8,227 nt of DNA from an uncultured Micrococcus sp. (GTDB lineage: Bacteria > Actinomycetota > Actinomycetes > Actinomycetales > Micrococcaceae), in contig CAMIOJ010000083.1 of the NCBI GenBank assembly GCA_946222435.1, forward strand, positions 1 to 8,227, read 5' to 3'. Below, one piece after another: positions 1-7,247 of this stretch. Every line of letters begins with the position of its first letter. Position 1 is the stretch's first letter. The notes under the pieces were generated by a model. That model was not told where the DNA came from and searched no databases. It worked only from the letters and a program-made list of their open reading frames with translations. The position numbers were made by a program, and so were the translations under genes.

Positions 1-1100
1 GCACCGGTCTGGCCGAGCGTGCCCTGGACGGGCTGGACCGTGCCTCCGCACGGCTCGACGCCCCCGCCCGCCGGGCGGCCCGTGCCGCCGGGGTGGGGGC
101 GGCCCTGGCCGTGGCGATGTCCTCGGCCGCCGCCCTTGTCGCCGCGGAGGCTGCCGTGCGCACGGGCACCTCCGCACCGGTCGCCGCGCTCACGGTCCTC
201 GTGGCGCTCAGCTGGGCCGAGCCGCTGGCCGCCCTGGCCACCGCCGCCGGCCAGGTCCCCGTGCTCCGGGACCGGGGCCGCGCCGTCGCGGGGCTGCTCG
301 TCGACCGGGGACCGGCCGAGCCGGGAATGCCGGCGACCGGTGAGTCGGATATCGGCGGGCAGCGCTCCGGGCGAGGGGAGGACCGGGCGCGGGAGGCACC
401 GGCGGGGAGTGCCGTCGTCGACGTCCTGCTGCTGGAGCGGGCCGCCGCCCGTCACCCGGGTGCGGCCGCGCCCGTGTGGACCGACCTGGGCCTATGCGCC
501 AGGAGGGGACAGACGGTCGGCGTGGTCGGACCCTCCGGCTCCGGCAAGTCCACCCTGCTGTCCGTGCTGCTCGGCCTCCTGCCACCGGCGGCGGGGCGCC
601 TGGACCTGCTCACGGCGGACGAGGCGGCCTCGGGTGTGCGCCCGGCAGGTCCCCTGCCGCCAGTCGACCGACTGCGGCGCGTGGCCTGGACCCCGCAGGA
701 CGCGCTCGTGTTCGACTCCACCGTGCGCGGGAACCTCGCCCTCGCCCGGGACCCTGCACAGGCCCCGACCGACGCCGAGCTTCAGGCCGCGGTGGACCGG
801 GTCGGCCTGGGCGACTGGCTCGCGGCGCAGCCGGACGGTCTGGACGCGCGGGTCGGTCCGGGAGGGCGGAGGATGTCCGGGGGCCAGCGCCAGCGCCTGG
901 CCGTGGCGCGCGCCCTGCTCGCCGGGGCGGACGTGGTCCTCCTGGACGAGCCGACGGCGCATCTGGGCCAGGACGAGGGGCATGCGCTCATCGCGGACCT
1001 GCGGCGTGCCCTCGCGGACACGGTCGCGGTCACGGTGACCCACGACGAGGCGATCGTGGCCGACGTGGACGTGCTGGTGCGGCTGCCCCGCGAGTCCTAG
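1..1100 (+). CDS. cydC: Thiol reductant ABC exporter subunit CydC-like (5' truncated by window edge)
   Basis: The frame is open from position 3 to the TAG at 1098-1100, giving about 365 residues. Related half-transporters are about 550 residues, so roughly the first third lies outside the window. Two hydrophobic segments (about 93-161 and 177-240) fit the last membrane helices of an ABC exporter. The ATPase domain follows: Walker A GPSGSGKST at 528-554, Q-loop in WTPQDALVF near 690, signature MSGGQ at 873-887, Walker B VVLLDEP at 933-953, and the switch His at 1041-1043. The TAHL sequence after Walker B and the WTPQ..VFDSTVRGNL pattern resemble CydC, which with CydD exports cysteine or glutathione and supports cytochrome bd assembly. 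Two residues are unusual: His (453-455) at the usual aromatic A-loop site, and Gly (966-968) at the usual D-loop Asp. The family call is firm; the CydC assignment is likely but unproven without the upstream cydD and cydAB context. Confidence 0.75.
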   Translation, partial: TGLAERALDGLDRASARLDAPARRAARAAGVGAALAVAMSSAAALVAAEAAVRTGTSAPVAALTVLVALSWAEPLAALATAAGQVPVLRDRGRAVAGLLVDRGPAEPGMPATGESDIGGQRSGRGEDRAREAPAGSAVVDVLLLERAAARHPGAAAPVWTDLGLCARRGQTVGVVGPSGSGKSTLLSVLLGLLPPAAGRLDLLTADEAASGVRPAGPLPPVDRLRRVAWTPQDALVFDSTVRGNLALARDPAQAPTDAELQAAVDRVGLGDWLAAQPDGLDARVGPGGRRMSGGQRQRLAVARALLAGADVVLLDEPTAHLGQDEGHALIADLRRALADTVAVTVTHDEAIVADVDVLVRLPRES

Positions 1101-1131
1101 ACGGCAGCGGGGACGCCCGTCACCGGCCGTC
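1100..1131. terminator. Possible weak bidirectional hairpin between convergent genes
   Basis: The 29-base gap between the two converging stop codons is flanked by complementary hexamers, GACGGC at 1100-1105 and GCCGTC at 1126-1131, with a 20-base GC-rich loop that could fold further (GACG/CGTC at 1112-1121). The arms touch both stop codons, a suitable place for a shared terminator. There is no T-tract on either strand and a 6-bp stem is common by chance at this GC content, so this is only suggestive. Confidence 0.22.
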
Positions 1132-3724
1132 AGTCGGCGGAGACCTCCACGGCCTCGTCCGGCTCCGGAGCGGCCGCCACCAGGACCGGGGACGCACCCG
1201 AGCCGATCGCCTCGATCCGCTGGTCCACCGGCACACCGGAGCCGTCCCGACGGCCGAACTCGGTCGGCAGGGCCCGCGCCACGCCCGCCTTGGAGGCGGC
1301 CAGGGCCGGGGAGGCTCCGGCCCAGGCCAGCACCACGGCGTTCTCTCCCTTGAGCATGCGGTGCGCGCGGACGCCGGCGGTGCCGCGGCCCTTGGTCGGG
1401 TACTCGCTCAGCGGGGTGACCTTCACCGATCCCGGGGCGGAGCCGAGCAGGTCGGACTGCCCGTCGGCCACCGTGACCACCACCGCGGGGCGCTCCGCAG
1501 AGGACAGCTCGGCCTCGGGCACCACGGTGCCGGCCGGTGCGACCGCGAACGCCAGGACCTCGTCCCGGTCCGCCACCCGCATGCCGGCCATGCCCCCCGC
1601 GGCGGGCCCCTGCGGGCGCACCAGGGACGCCTGGTAGTGCAGCAGCTGGCCGGCGGCGGTGACGAACACCAGGTGGTCCTCGTCCTGGACCGCGGGCGCG
1701 GCGCCCACCACGGCGTCCCTGTCCTTGAGCGTGATGGCCTCGAAGACGTCCCGGTTCAGCGGCCACTCCGGGCGGACGCGCTTGACCACGCCGCGGGCCG
1801 TGCCGATCGCCAGGACGGCGTCCAGGGGGACCAGGGCCACAAGGGACTCGCCGCGCTCGAGCGGCACGAACTCCTTGGCGGGGACGGACTCGGCCATCGC
1901 CGGGGAGGCGGAGGCCTCCGCGGCGGCGGGGACGTCCACCACCTGGAGGCGGTGGAGGCGACCGGCCGAGGTGAGGGCGCCGATCTCCCCGCGGGCCGTC
2001 GTCGGGACCACAGAGGTGAAGGAGTCGTGCTTGTGCCGGCGCCCCACCGGGGCGATCGGCGTGCGGTCCGCGGTGCGCAGCAGCCGGCCGGCCGTGGACA
2101 GCAGCACCCAGCAGGGGGTGTCCGCGACCATCATCGGGGAGGCCGGGGCGCCGGCCGTGGCCTGGGCCGCCGGGGCGGCCGCCGTGGGGGAGACGAGGTT
2201 CTCCGCGTCGAGCAGACGGGTGCGGCGGTCGTCCCCGTACTCGTCGGCGACGTCGGCCAGCTCGCCGGAGACTACCTCGCGCAGGCGGGCGTCCGAGGCG
2301 AGGATCGCCTCCAGCTCGGCGATCGCGGCGGCCAGCTCGTCCCGTTCGGCCTCGAGCTCCAGACGGGAGAACTTCGTCAGCTGGCGCAGCCGCAGCTCGA
2401 GGATGTGGTTGGCCTGCACCTCGGTGAGGTCGAAGACCTGCATCAGACGGGCGCGGGCCGCGGCGGCGTCGTCCGAGGTGCGGATGATCTCGATGACCTC
2501 GTCGATGTCCACCAGGGCCAGGAGCAGGCCCTCCACCAGGTGGAGCCGGTCCTTCTTCTTCCCCAGGCGGAACGCGGTGCGGCGGCGGACTACGGACAGC
2601 CGGTGGTCCACGTAGACCTGGAGCAGCTCCCGCAGGCCCAGGGTCTGGGGCTGCCCGTCCACCAGGGCCACGTTGTTGATGCTGAAGGACTCCTCCAGCG
2701 GAGTGTGCTTGTACAGCGCCGCCAGCACGGCCTGCGGGTTGAAGCCGGACTTGAGCTCGATCACGAGCTTCAGGCCGTTCTTGCGGTCCGTCAGGTCCAC
2801 GACGTCCGAGATGCCGGTGATCTTCTTGGCGTTGACGCCGTCCTTGATCCTCTCGATCACCTTCTCCGGACCCACCGCGTACGGCAGCTCCGTGACCACC
2901 AGGCCCGTCTTGCGTGCGGTCACCTGCTCCACGGACACGGTGGCGCGCATCCGGAAGGACCCACGGCCCGTGGCATAGGCGTCCCGGATCCCGTCCATGC
3001 CCACGATCCGGCCGCCCGAGGGCAGGTCCGGGCCCGGCACGAACCGCATCAGCGCCTCGAGGTCCGCGTCCGGGTGCTCGATCAGGTGCCGGGCCGCGGC
3101 CACGACCTCACGGAGGTTGTGCGGGGCCATGTTCGTGGCCATGCCCACCGCGATGCCGGAGGCGCCGTTGACGAGCAGGTTCGGGTAGGCGGCGGGCAGG
3201 ACCCCGGGCTGCATGAACTGGTTGTCGTAGTTGGGGACGAAGTCGACCGTGTCCTCGTCCAGGTCCGCGGTCATGGCCAGCGCCGCCGGGGCCATGCGGG
3301 CCTCCGTGTAGCGCGGGGCCGCCGGGCCGTCGTCGAGGGAGCCGAAGTTGCCGTGCCCGTCCACCACCGGCAGGCGCAGGGAGAAGGACTGGGCCATGCG
3401 GACCATGGCGTCGTAGATCGCGCCGTCGCCGTGCGGGTGCAGCTTGCCCATCACCTCGCCGACCACGCGGGCCGACTTCACGTGGCCCTTGTCCGGGCGC
3501 AGGCCCATCTGGGACATCATGTACAGAATGCGCCGCTGGACCGGCTTCAGACCGTCGCGGGCGTCCGGCAGGGCACGGGAGTAGATCACCGAGTACGCGT
3601 ACTCGAGGAACGAGCTCTCCATCTCCTGCGCGACGTCGACGTCGACGATGTTCTCCTGCTCCACGGGGACGGGCTGCGGCGCATCGCCGGCGGCGGAACG
3701 GGAACGGGTCGATCGGGCTGTCAT
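1130..3724 (-). CDS. parC: DNA topoisomerase IV subunit A (ParC-type type IIA topoisomerase)
   Basis: This complete 864-residue protein is the DNA breakage-reunion subunit of a type IIA topoisomerase, expected to pair with an ATPase subunit (ParE) to decatenate and relax DNA. The N-terminal core holds LPDARDGLKPVQRRIL (residues 52-67), KLHPHGDGAIYD (94-105) and catalytic Tyr139 in APRYTEARM. A coiled-coil tower follows, with LTEVQANHILELRLRQLT at 433-450 and a charged helix to about 490. An Ala/Pro-rich linker (about 511-531) leads to the beta-pinwheel C-terminal domain. No GyrA box (QRRGGKG) is present; only a degenerate TKGRGTAG occurs at 777-784. That favours ParC over GyrA, and actinobacterial gyrA usually sits beside dnaA. 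Gly101 and Asp105 align with E. coli GyrA Ser83 and Asp87. The ATG at 3724 is preceded on the minus strand by GAGGA with a rather long 13-base spacer; no nearer in-frame start keeps the core intact. It ends 29 bases from the convergent exporter gene. Confidence 0.93.
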   Translation of the reverse strand: MTARSTRSRSAAGDAPQPVPVEQENIVDVDVAQEMESSFLEYAYSVIYSRALPDARDGLKPVQRRILYMMSQMGLRPDKGHVKSARVVGEVMGKLHPHGDGAIYDAMVRMAQSFSLRLPVVDGHGNFGSLDDGPAAPRYTEARMAPAALAMTADLDEDTVDFVPNYDNQFMQPGVLPAAYPNLLVNGASGIAVGMATNMAPHNLREVVAAARHLIEHPDADLEALMRFVPGPDLPSGGRIVGMDGIRDAYATGRGSFRMRATVSVEQVTARKTGLVVTELPYAVGPEKVIERIKDGVNAKKITGISDVVDLTDRKNGLKLVIELKSGFNPQAVLAALYKHTPLEESFSINNVALVDGQPQTLGLRELLQVYVDHRLSVVRRRTAFRLGKKKDRLHLVEGLLLALVDIDEVIEIIRTSDDAAAARARLMQVFDLTEVQANHILELRLRQLTKFSRLELEAERDELAAAIAELEAILASDARLREVVSGELADVADEYGDDRRTRLLDAENLVSPTAAAPAAQATAGAPASPMMVADTPCWVLLSTAGRLLRTADRTPIAPVGRRHKHDSFTSVVPTTARGEIGALTSAGRLHRLQVVDVPAAAEASASPAMAESVPAKEFVPLERGESLVALVPLDAVLAIGTARGVVKRVRPEWPLNRDVFEAITLKDRDAVVGAAPAVQDEDHLVFVTAAGQLLHYQASLVRPQGPAAGGMAGMRVADRDEVLAFAVAPAGTVVPEAELSSAERPAVVVTVADGQSDLLGSAPGSVKVTPLSEYPTKGRGTAGVRAHRMLKGENAVVLAWAGASPALAASKAGVARALPTEFGRRDGSGVPVDQRIEAIGSGASPVLVAAAPEPDEAVEVSAD

Positions 3725-3773
3725 GGTGCTTCGGGAGTCCTCAACGGGTCGGAGATTGTCTAGGCTGAATCCT
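3725..3773. promoter_or_regulatory. Divergent intergenic region shared by parC and the PatA-like gene
   Basis: Only 49 bases separate the two divergent start codons, so both genes must start transcription here or inside each other. The plus strand has TAGGCT at 3761-3766. The minus strand has TAGGAT, reading 3774 to 3769, followed by a leader of about 38 bases with a GAGGA (3742-3738) ahead of parC. No convincing -35 hexamer is visible on either strand, which is common for actinobacterial housekeeping promoters. The two -10 candidates lie 2 bases apart on opposite strands and could not both hold polymerase at once. Confidence 0.4.
3761..3766 (+). promoter_or_regulatory. -10 element of a probable leaderless promoter for the PatA-like gene
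   Basis: TAGGCT fits the actinobacterial TANNNT -10 pattern. It is followed by exactly 7 bases and then the ATG at 3774, which places the expected transcription start on or within one base of the start codon. No Shine-Dalgarno sequence lies in those 7 bases. This supports a leaderless message and the choice of 3774 as the start. Confidence 0.5.
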
Positions 3774-6503
3774 ATGGGTGAGAAGCGTCAGCAGCCTGAA
3801 TATCCCCGCCACTGGGAAGCGGACGTCGTCCTCAGGGACGGCACCACCGCCCGCCTGCGGCCGATCACTCCGGACGACGCGGACGGCCTGCAGGCCATGC
3901 ACCGGGGCCAGTCCGAGTCCTCGATCTACCTGCGCTACTTCACCTACAAGTCCCAGCTGTCCGCCAAGGACCTCGAGCGGTTCACACACGTGGACCACAA
4001 GGACCGGGTGGCCTTCGTGGTGCAGCGCCGCGGCCGCATCCTCGGCGTCGGCCGCTACGACCGCTACCCGGGCAAGGACGTGGCCGAGGTCGCCTTCAAC
4101 ATCGCCGACGACGCACAGGGCCGTGGCCTCGGCTCCATCTTCATGGAGCACCTGGCCGTCGCCGCCCGCGAGAACGGCATCCGCCGCTTCACCGCCGAGG
4201 TCCTCCCGGAGAACCGCAAGATGCTCTCCGTCTTCCAGGAGTCCGGCTTCGAGGTCGCCCGCCACTTCGAGGACGGCGTCGTCGCCGTCGAGTTCCCCAT
4301 CGACCCCACCGCACGCTGGCGCGCCGTCATGGAGTCCCGGGAGCACCGCGCAGAGGCGCAGTCCGTGGCCGAGATCGTGAACCCGTCCTCCGTGGCCGTC
4401 GTCGGAGCCTCGCGAAACGCGGAGTCGGTCGGCCACGTCGTCCTGGAACGCATCCTGGAGGCCGGCTTCACCGGTGAGGTGTACGCGGTGAACCGGGAGG
4501 CGTTCGAGGTCTGCGGCGTGCCTGCCTACGCCCATGTGAAGGACGTCCCGGGACCCGTGGACCTCGTGGTCGCCGCCGTCCCCGTGGACGAGATGCCCGG
4601 CGTGGTCGAGCAGTGCGCCGAGCATGACGTCAAGGGCATCCTCGTGCTCACCTCCGGCTACGCGGACGCCGGCGCCGAGGGCGTCGCGGCCCAGCGCGCG
4701 CTGGTCTCCCGTGCCCGCGCCGAGGGCATGCGCGTCATCGGCCCCGCTTCGCTCGGCGTGATCTGCACCGACCCGCAGATCCGCCTCAACGCGTCCCCGG
4801 CGCCCGGCCTGCCGGCCCGTGGCCGCATCGGCCTGTTCAGCCAGTCCGGCTCCATCTCCGCGATGCTCACCTCCTCGGCCCTGCGCCGCGGCATCGGCAT
4901 GTCCACGGTGATCAGCGCCGGAAACCGCGCCGACGTCTCCGGCAACGACGCGATGCAGTACTTCGAGGACGACCCGCACACCGCCGCCGTGGGCGTCTAC
5001 CTGGAGTCCTTCGGCAATCCCCGCAAGTTCTCCCGCATCGCCCGCCGGCTGTCCCGGACCAAGCCCGTGGTGGTGGTCCGCTCGGACGTCACCGGCCGCA
5101 ACCTGCCCCCGGGCCACGAGACCCGCACCACCCGGGCCCCCGAGGGCACGGTCGACTCCATGCTGGACCAGACCGGTGCCATCGAGGTCCTCACCCACGA
5201 GGAGCTCATGGACGTCATGCAGGCCCTCGCCTCCCAGCCGCTGCCCCGCGGGCGCAACGTGGTCCTCGTGGGCGACTCCCTCGCCCTGGACCGGCTGGCC
5301 CGGGACGCGGCCGCGGCCCAGGGCCTCGAGGTCGTGGACACGGTGGGCCTGGCCTCCGCCGAGGACGGCACCGCGCGGGACGCCGCCGCCGTCCGCGCCG
5401 ACCTGGAGGCCGCGCTCGCCGACGGGCGCGCGGACGCCGTGGTGGTCATCGCGCGCGCCGGCCTGCACCAGTCGGCCGAGGTCCCCGCCGAGCTGGCCCG
5501 GGAGCTCTCGGAGGCCGCCCGAGGTGCCGAGGTCCCGGTCCTCGTCTGCCTCACGGACGTCGTGGACCCCGAGTACTCCGGCGCGCTGCTGGCCGGTGCC
5601 GCCCCGCTGTCCGAGGACGCCGAGCCGGGCGCCCTGCAGCCCGGCGTGCCGTTCTACCCGTCCCCCCAGAAGGCCCTGCGCGTGCTCGGCCGCTTGGCCA
5701 CCTACGTGGACTGGCGCGACGAGGACAGGGGGGAGCCGATCGAGCTCGACGGCGTGGACCGCCACACCGCGGAGGACATCGTGGAGGCGGCCGTCGCCCG
5801 CGGCAGCGGCACCGAGCTGACCCGCCTCACCGCGGAGGAGACCACCCGCCTGCTGGAGTGCTACGGCATCTCCACGCTGCCCTCGGAGCGGTTCACCACC
5901 ACCGAGGAGGCGGTCGAGGCCGCGGAGCGCCTCGGGTTCCCGGTGGCGGTGAAGGCCGTGGACCCGCATCTGCGCCACCGCCTCGACCTGGGCGGCGTGC
6001 GCCTGTCCATCACGGACGCGGACTCCCTGCGCCGCAACGTGGAGCAGATGCGCCAGGCGCTCAAGGCCTTCGGGGTCTCCGAACTGGAGGTCCAGGCCAT
6101 GGCGCCGGCAGGACAGGCGGTGACGGTGACGGCCCTGGAGGACCCGCTGATCGGCCCCGTGGTGTCCTTCGGCATCACCGGCGACGCCACCGACCTGCTG
6201 GACGATTGGGTGCACCGCGTCCCGCCGCTGACCTACGGCGACGTCGCCCAGCTGGTGCGGGCCCCGCGCGCAGCCTCGAAGCTGCAGGCCCAGGGCGGCG
6301 TCCCCGCCGCGGACATGAAGGCGCTCGAGGACCTGGTCTCCCGGGTCGCCGCCCTGAAGGACGACCTTCCCTGGGTCGCGCGGCTGCGGTTCGCCCCCGT
6401 CCTCGCGGGCCCGGGCGGGGTCACCGTGCTGCAGGCTGAGGTGGACGTCGCGGATGCCGGTCAGCGCACGGACTCCGCGCGTCGTGCCATGCGCGGGGAC
6501 TGA
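3774..6503 (+). CDS. PatA-like protein acetyltransferase: N-terminal GNAT fused to acyl-CoA synthetase-like region
   Basis: This 909-residue protein likely transfers acetyl groups from acetyl-CoA to lysines of target enzymes such as acyl-CoA synthetases. Domains in order: a GNAT fold (about 20-180), with the acetyl-CoA loop QGRGLG at 115-120 and Glu105 in AEVAF as candidate general base; a Rossmann CoA-binding domain from about 205 (VAVVGAS at 207-213); a succinyl-CoA-ligase-like domain (GRIGLFSQSGSIS from 350); and an ATP-grasp domain (about 682-895) with Lys727 in VAVKAVDP. Streptomyces lividans PatA has this GNAT-first order, while enterobacterial Pat/YfiQ has GNAT last. The usual SHTG phospho-histidine motif is absent (nearest His is H448 in PPGHET), the usual GGPG loop reads VGDSLAL near 500, and the ATP-grasp GxE motif appears as GQA (Ala782). 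The synthetase part may therefore sense ligand rather than catalyse. The start at 3774 follows a -10 element by 7 bases; an upstream in-frame ATG (3648) would run deep into parC. Confidence 0.88.
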   Translation: MGEKRQQPEYPRHWEADVVLRDGTTARLRPITPDDADGLQAMHRGQSESSIYLRYFTYKSQLSAKDLERFTHVDHKDRVAFVVQRRGRILGVGRYDRYPGKDVAEVAFNIADDAQGRGLGSIFMEHLAVAARENGIRRFTAEVLPENRKMLSVFQESGFEVARHFEDGVVAVEFPIDPTARWRAVMESREHRAEAQSVAEIVNPSSVAVVGASRNAESVGHVVLERILEAGFTGEVYAVNREAFEVCGVPAYAHVKDVPGPVDLVVAAVPVDEMPGVVEQCAEHDVKGILVLTSGYADAGAEGVAAQRALVSRARAEGMRVIGPASLGVICTDPQIRLNASPAPGLPARGRIGLFSQSGSISAMLTSSALRRGIGMSTVISAGNRADVSGNDAMQYFEDDPHTAAVGVYLESFGNPRKFSRIARRLSRTKPVVVVRSDVTGRNLPPGHETRTTRAPEGTVDSMLDQTGAIEVLTHEELMDVMQALASQPLPRGRNVVLVGDSLALDRLARDAAAAQGLEVVDTVGLASAEDGTARDAAAVRADLEAALADGRADAVVVIARAGLHQSAEVPAELARELSEAARGAEVPVLVCLTDVVDPEYSGALLAGAAPLSEDAEPGALQPGVPFYPSPQKALRVLGRLATYVDWRDEDRGEPIELDGVDRHTAEDIVEAAVARGSGTELTRLTAEETTRLLECYGISTLPSERFTTTEEAVEAAERLGFPVAVKAVDPHLRHRLDLGGVRLSITDADSLRRNVEQMRQALKAFGVSELEVQAMAPAGQAVTVTALEDPLIGPVVSFGITGDATDLLDDWVHRVPPLTYGDVAQLVRAPRAASKLQAQGGVPAADMKALEDLVSRVAALKDDLPWVARLRFAPVLAGPGGVTVLQAEVDVADAGQRTDSARRAMRGD

Positions 6504-6575
6504 CCTGACCTGTCCCGGCGGCCGCCTGTGGACGCGGGCCGTGCGCCCGGCGGGCTCGCCGATAGCATGGAGCCC
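6504..6575 (+). promoter_or_regulatory. Intergenic spacer upstream of the DUF5998 gene
   Basis: This 72-base spacer lies between the PatA-like stop and the DUF5998 start. It holds a direct repeat TGACCTGACC (6501-6510, starting on the stop codon), a perfect 10-base palindrome GGCGGCCGCC (6517-6526), a small CGGGC/GCCCG stem with a 5-base loop (6535-6549), and the -10 element listed separately. No T-run follows the stem, so I see no clear intrinsic terminator and cannot exclude read-through from the upstream gene. Confidence 0.35.
6563..6568 (+). promoter_or_regulatory. -10 element of a probable leaderless promoter for the DUF5998-phosphatase pair
   Basis: TAGCAT matches TANNNT and lies exactly 7 bases before the ATG at 6576, the same geometry as the promoter of the PatA-like gene. 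The 7 bases read GGAGCCC; the GGAG is only 3 bases from the ATG, too close for a normal ribosome binding site. The element overlaps the alternative ATG at 6567, so a transcript from it could not use that earlier start. Confidence 0.5.
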
Positions 6576-7247
6576 ATGACCCCGCTGCGCAGGAACCACG
6601 AGCCCGGTCCGGACGAACACCGCTCCCCGCTGTCGCGGCTGGGCGCCGCCGAGGAGGGGCGACGTCGGACGGTGGGCTCCGGGACGTCGCTGACGGACTC
6701 GCTCGCCCGGGCCGGCTTCTACCCGGACCTCGTGGCGCACCACCTGGCCCAGGAGCTGGAGGGACGTGAGCCGCTGGCGCACCTGGTGCACGTGGACACC
6801 CACTTCGACTACGACGAGATCCACCGGCACATCACCGTGCTCGTGGTGTGCGCGGACGTGGTGGTGGCAGCCCACCTGGACGACCACCCCCTGGACGACG
6901 AGGGTCGCCGGATGCTCGCACAGATCTCCACCGAGCTGGTGCCGGTCTCCGCCATCGCCTCGGTGGTGATCACCACCGGCCACGCGGATCCCGAGCGGTT
7001 CCGCCCCGCCGACCCGGTGGCGGAGATGACGCTGGACGTGCAGTGGGCCGGCGGCCAGCGCCTGGACCTGCAGCCCGCCGGCTGCGCGGACCCGAACTGC
7101 GAGGCAGACCACGGCTACACGGGCACCGCCACCCGCGAGGACCTCGTGATCCGGGTGGCCGCGGACGCGGACGGCCGGCCCGCCGTGGAGGACGCCCTCG
7201 CCTTCGCCCGGACCCTGCGTCGCGTCCACCTGGCGGCGGTCGCATGA
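6576..7247 (+). CDS. DUF5998 family protein of unknown function
   Basis: This 223-residue protein matches, from memory, an uncharacterised actinobacterial family (DUF5998): a helical start with SLARAGFYPDLVAHHL (39-54), a central section LAHLVHVDTHFDYDEIHRHI (68-87) followed by beta-strand-like TVLVVCADVVVAAHLDDH, and a C-terminal CADPNCEADHGYTG (170-183). Cys170, Cys175 and His179, with many His residues between 55 and 104, could form a metal site, but that is speculation. There is no signal peptide or membrane segment, so it is probably cytoplasmic. The first 35 residues are polar and look disordered. In-frame alternative starts are GTG 6528 and ATG 6567; I chose ATG 6576 from the -10 spacing and because homology should begin well inside the protein. 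Its stop overlaps the next start (ATGA at 7244-7247), so it is probably translationally coupled to the phosphatase. No reaction can be assigned. Confidence 0.85.
   Translation: MTPLRRNHEPGPDEHRSPLSRLGAAEEGRRRTVGSGTSLTDSLARAGFYPDLVAHHLAQELEGREPLAHLVHVDTHFDYDEIHRHITVLVVCADVVVAAHLDDHPLDDEGRRMLAQISTELVPVSAIASVVITTGHADPERFRPADPVAEMTLDVQWAGGQRLDLQPAGCADPNCEADHGYTGTATREDLVIRVAADADGRPAVEDALAFARTLRRVHLAAVA

Noticed and set aside
492..1766. Minus-strand open frame of 424 codons overlapping cydC and parC
   Set aside because: It overlaps two genes with clear motifs, crosses the convergent gap, and has no recognisable domain.
1130..3724. Annotation as DNA gyrase subunit A
   Set aside because: There is no QRRGGKG GyrA box in the C-terminal domain, no adjacent gyrB, and the KLHPHGD core wording is closer to actinobacterial ParC. 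Gyrase is not fully excluded without a tree.
476..3763. A 1095-codon open frame on the plus strand across parC
   Set aside because: It is a GC-driven shadow: its translation is low-complexity Arg/Gly/His/Val-rich without recognisable motifs, and it covers a gene with a full topoisomerase active site on the other strand.
3648..3773. N-terminal extension of the PatA-like protein to an upstream ATG
   Set aside because: It would overlap the parC coding start by 77 bases, adds 42 residues without GNAT homology, and ignores the -10 element 7 bases before ATG 3774.
6535..6549. Hairpin CGGGC/GCCCG as a terminator for the PatA-like gene
   Set aside because: A 5-bp stem with no T-tract, lying just upstream of the next gene's -10, is too weak at this GC content.
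3741..7229. A 1162-codon open frame on the minus strand across the PatA-like and DUF5998 genes
   Set aside because: Its translation is biased (Gly/Arg/His/Val) and spans two unrelated genes plus an intergenic promoter, so it is antisense openness caused by high GC rather than a gene.
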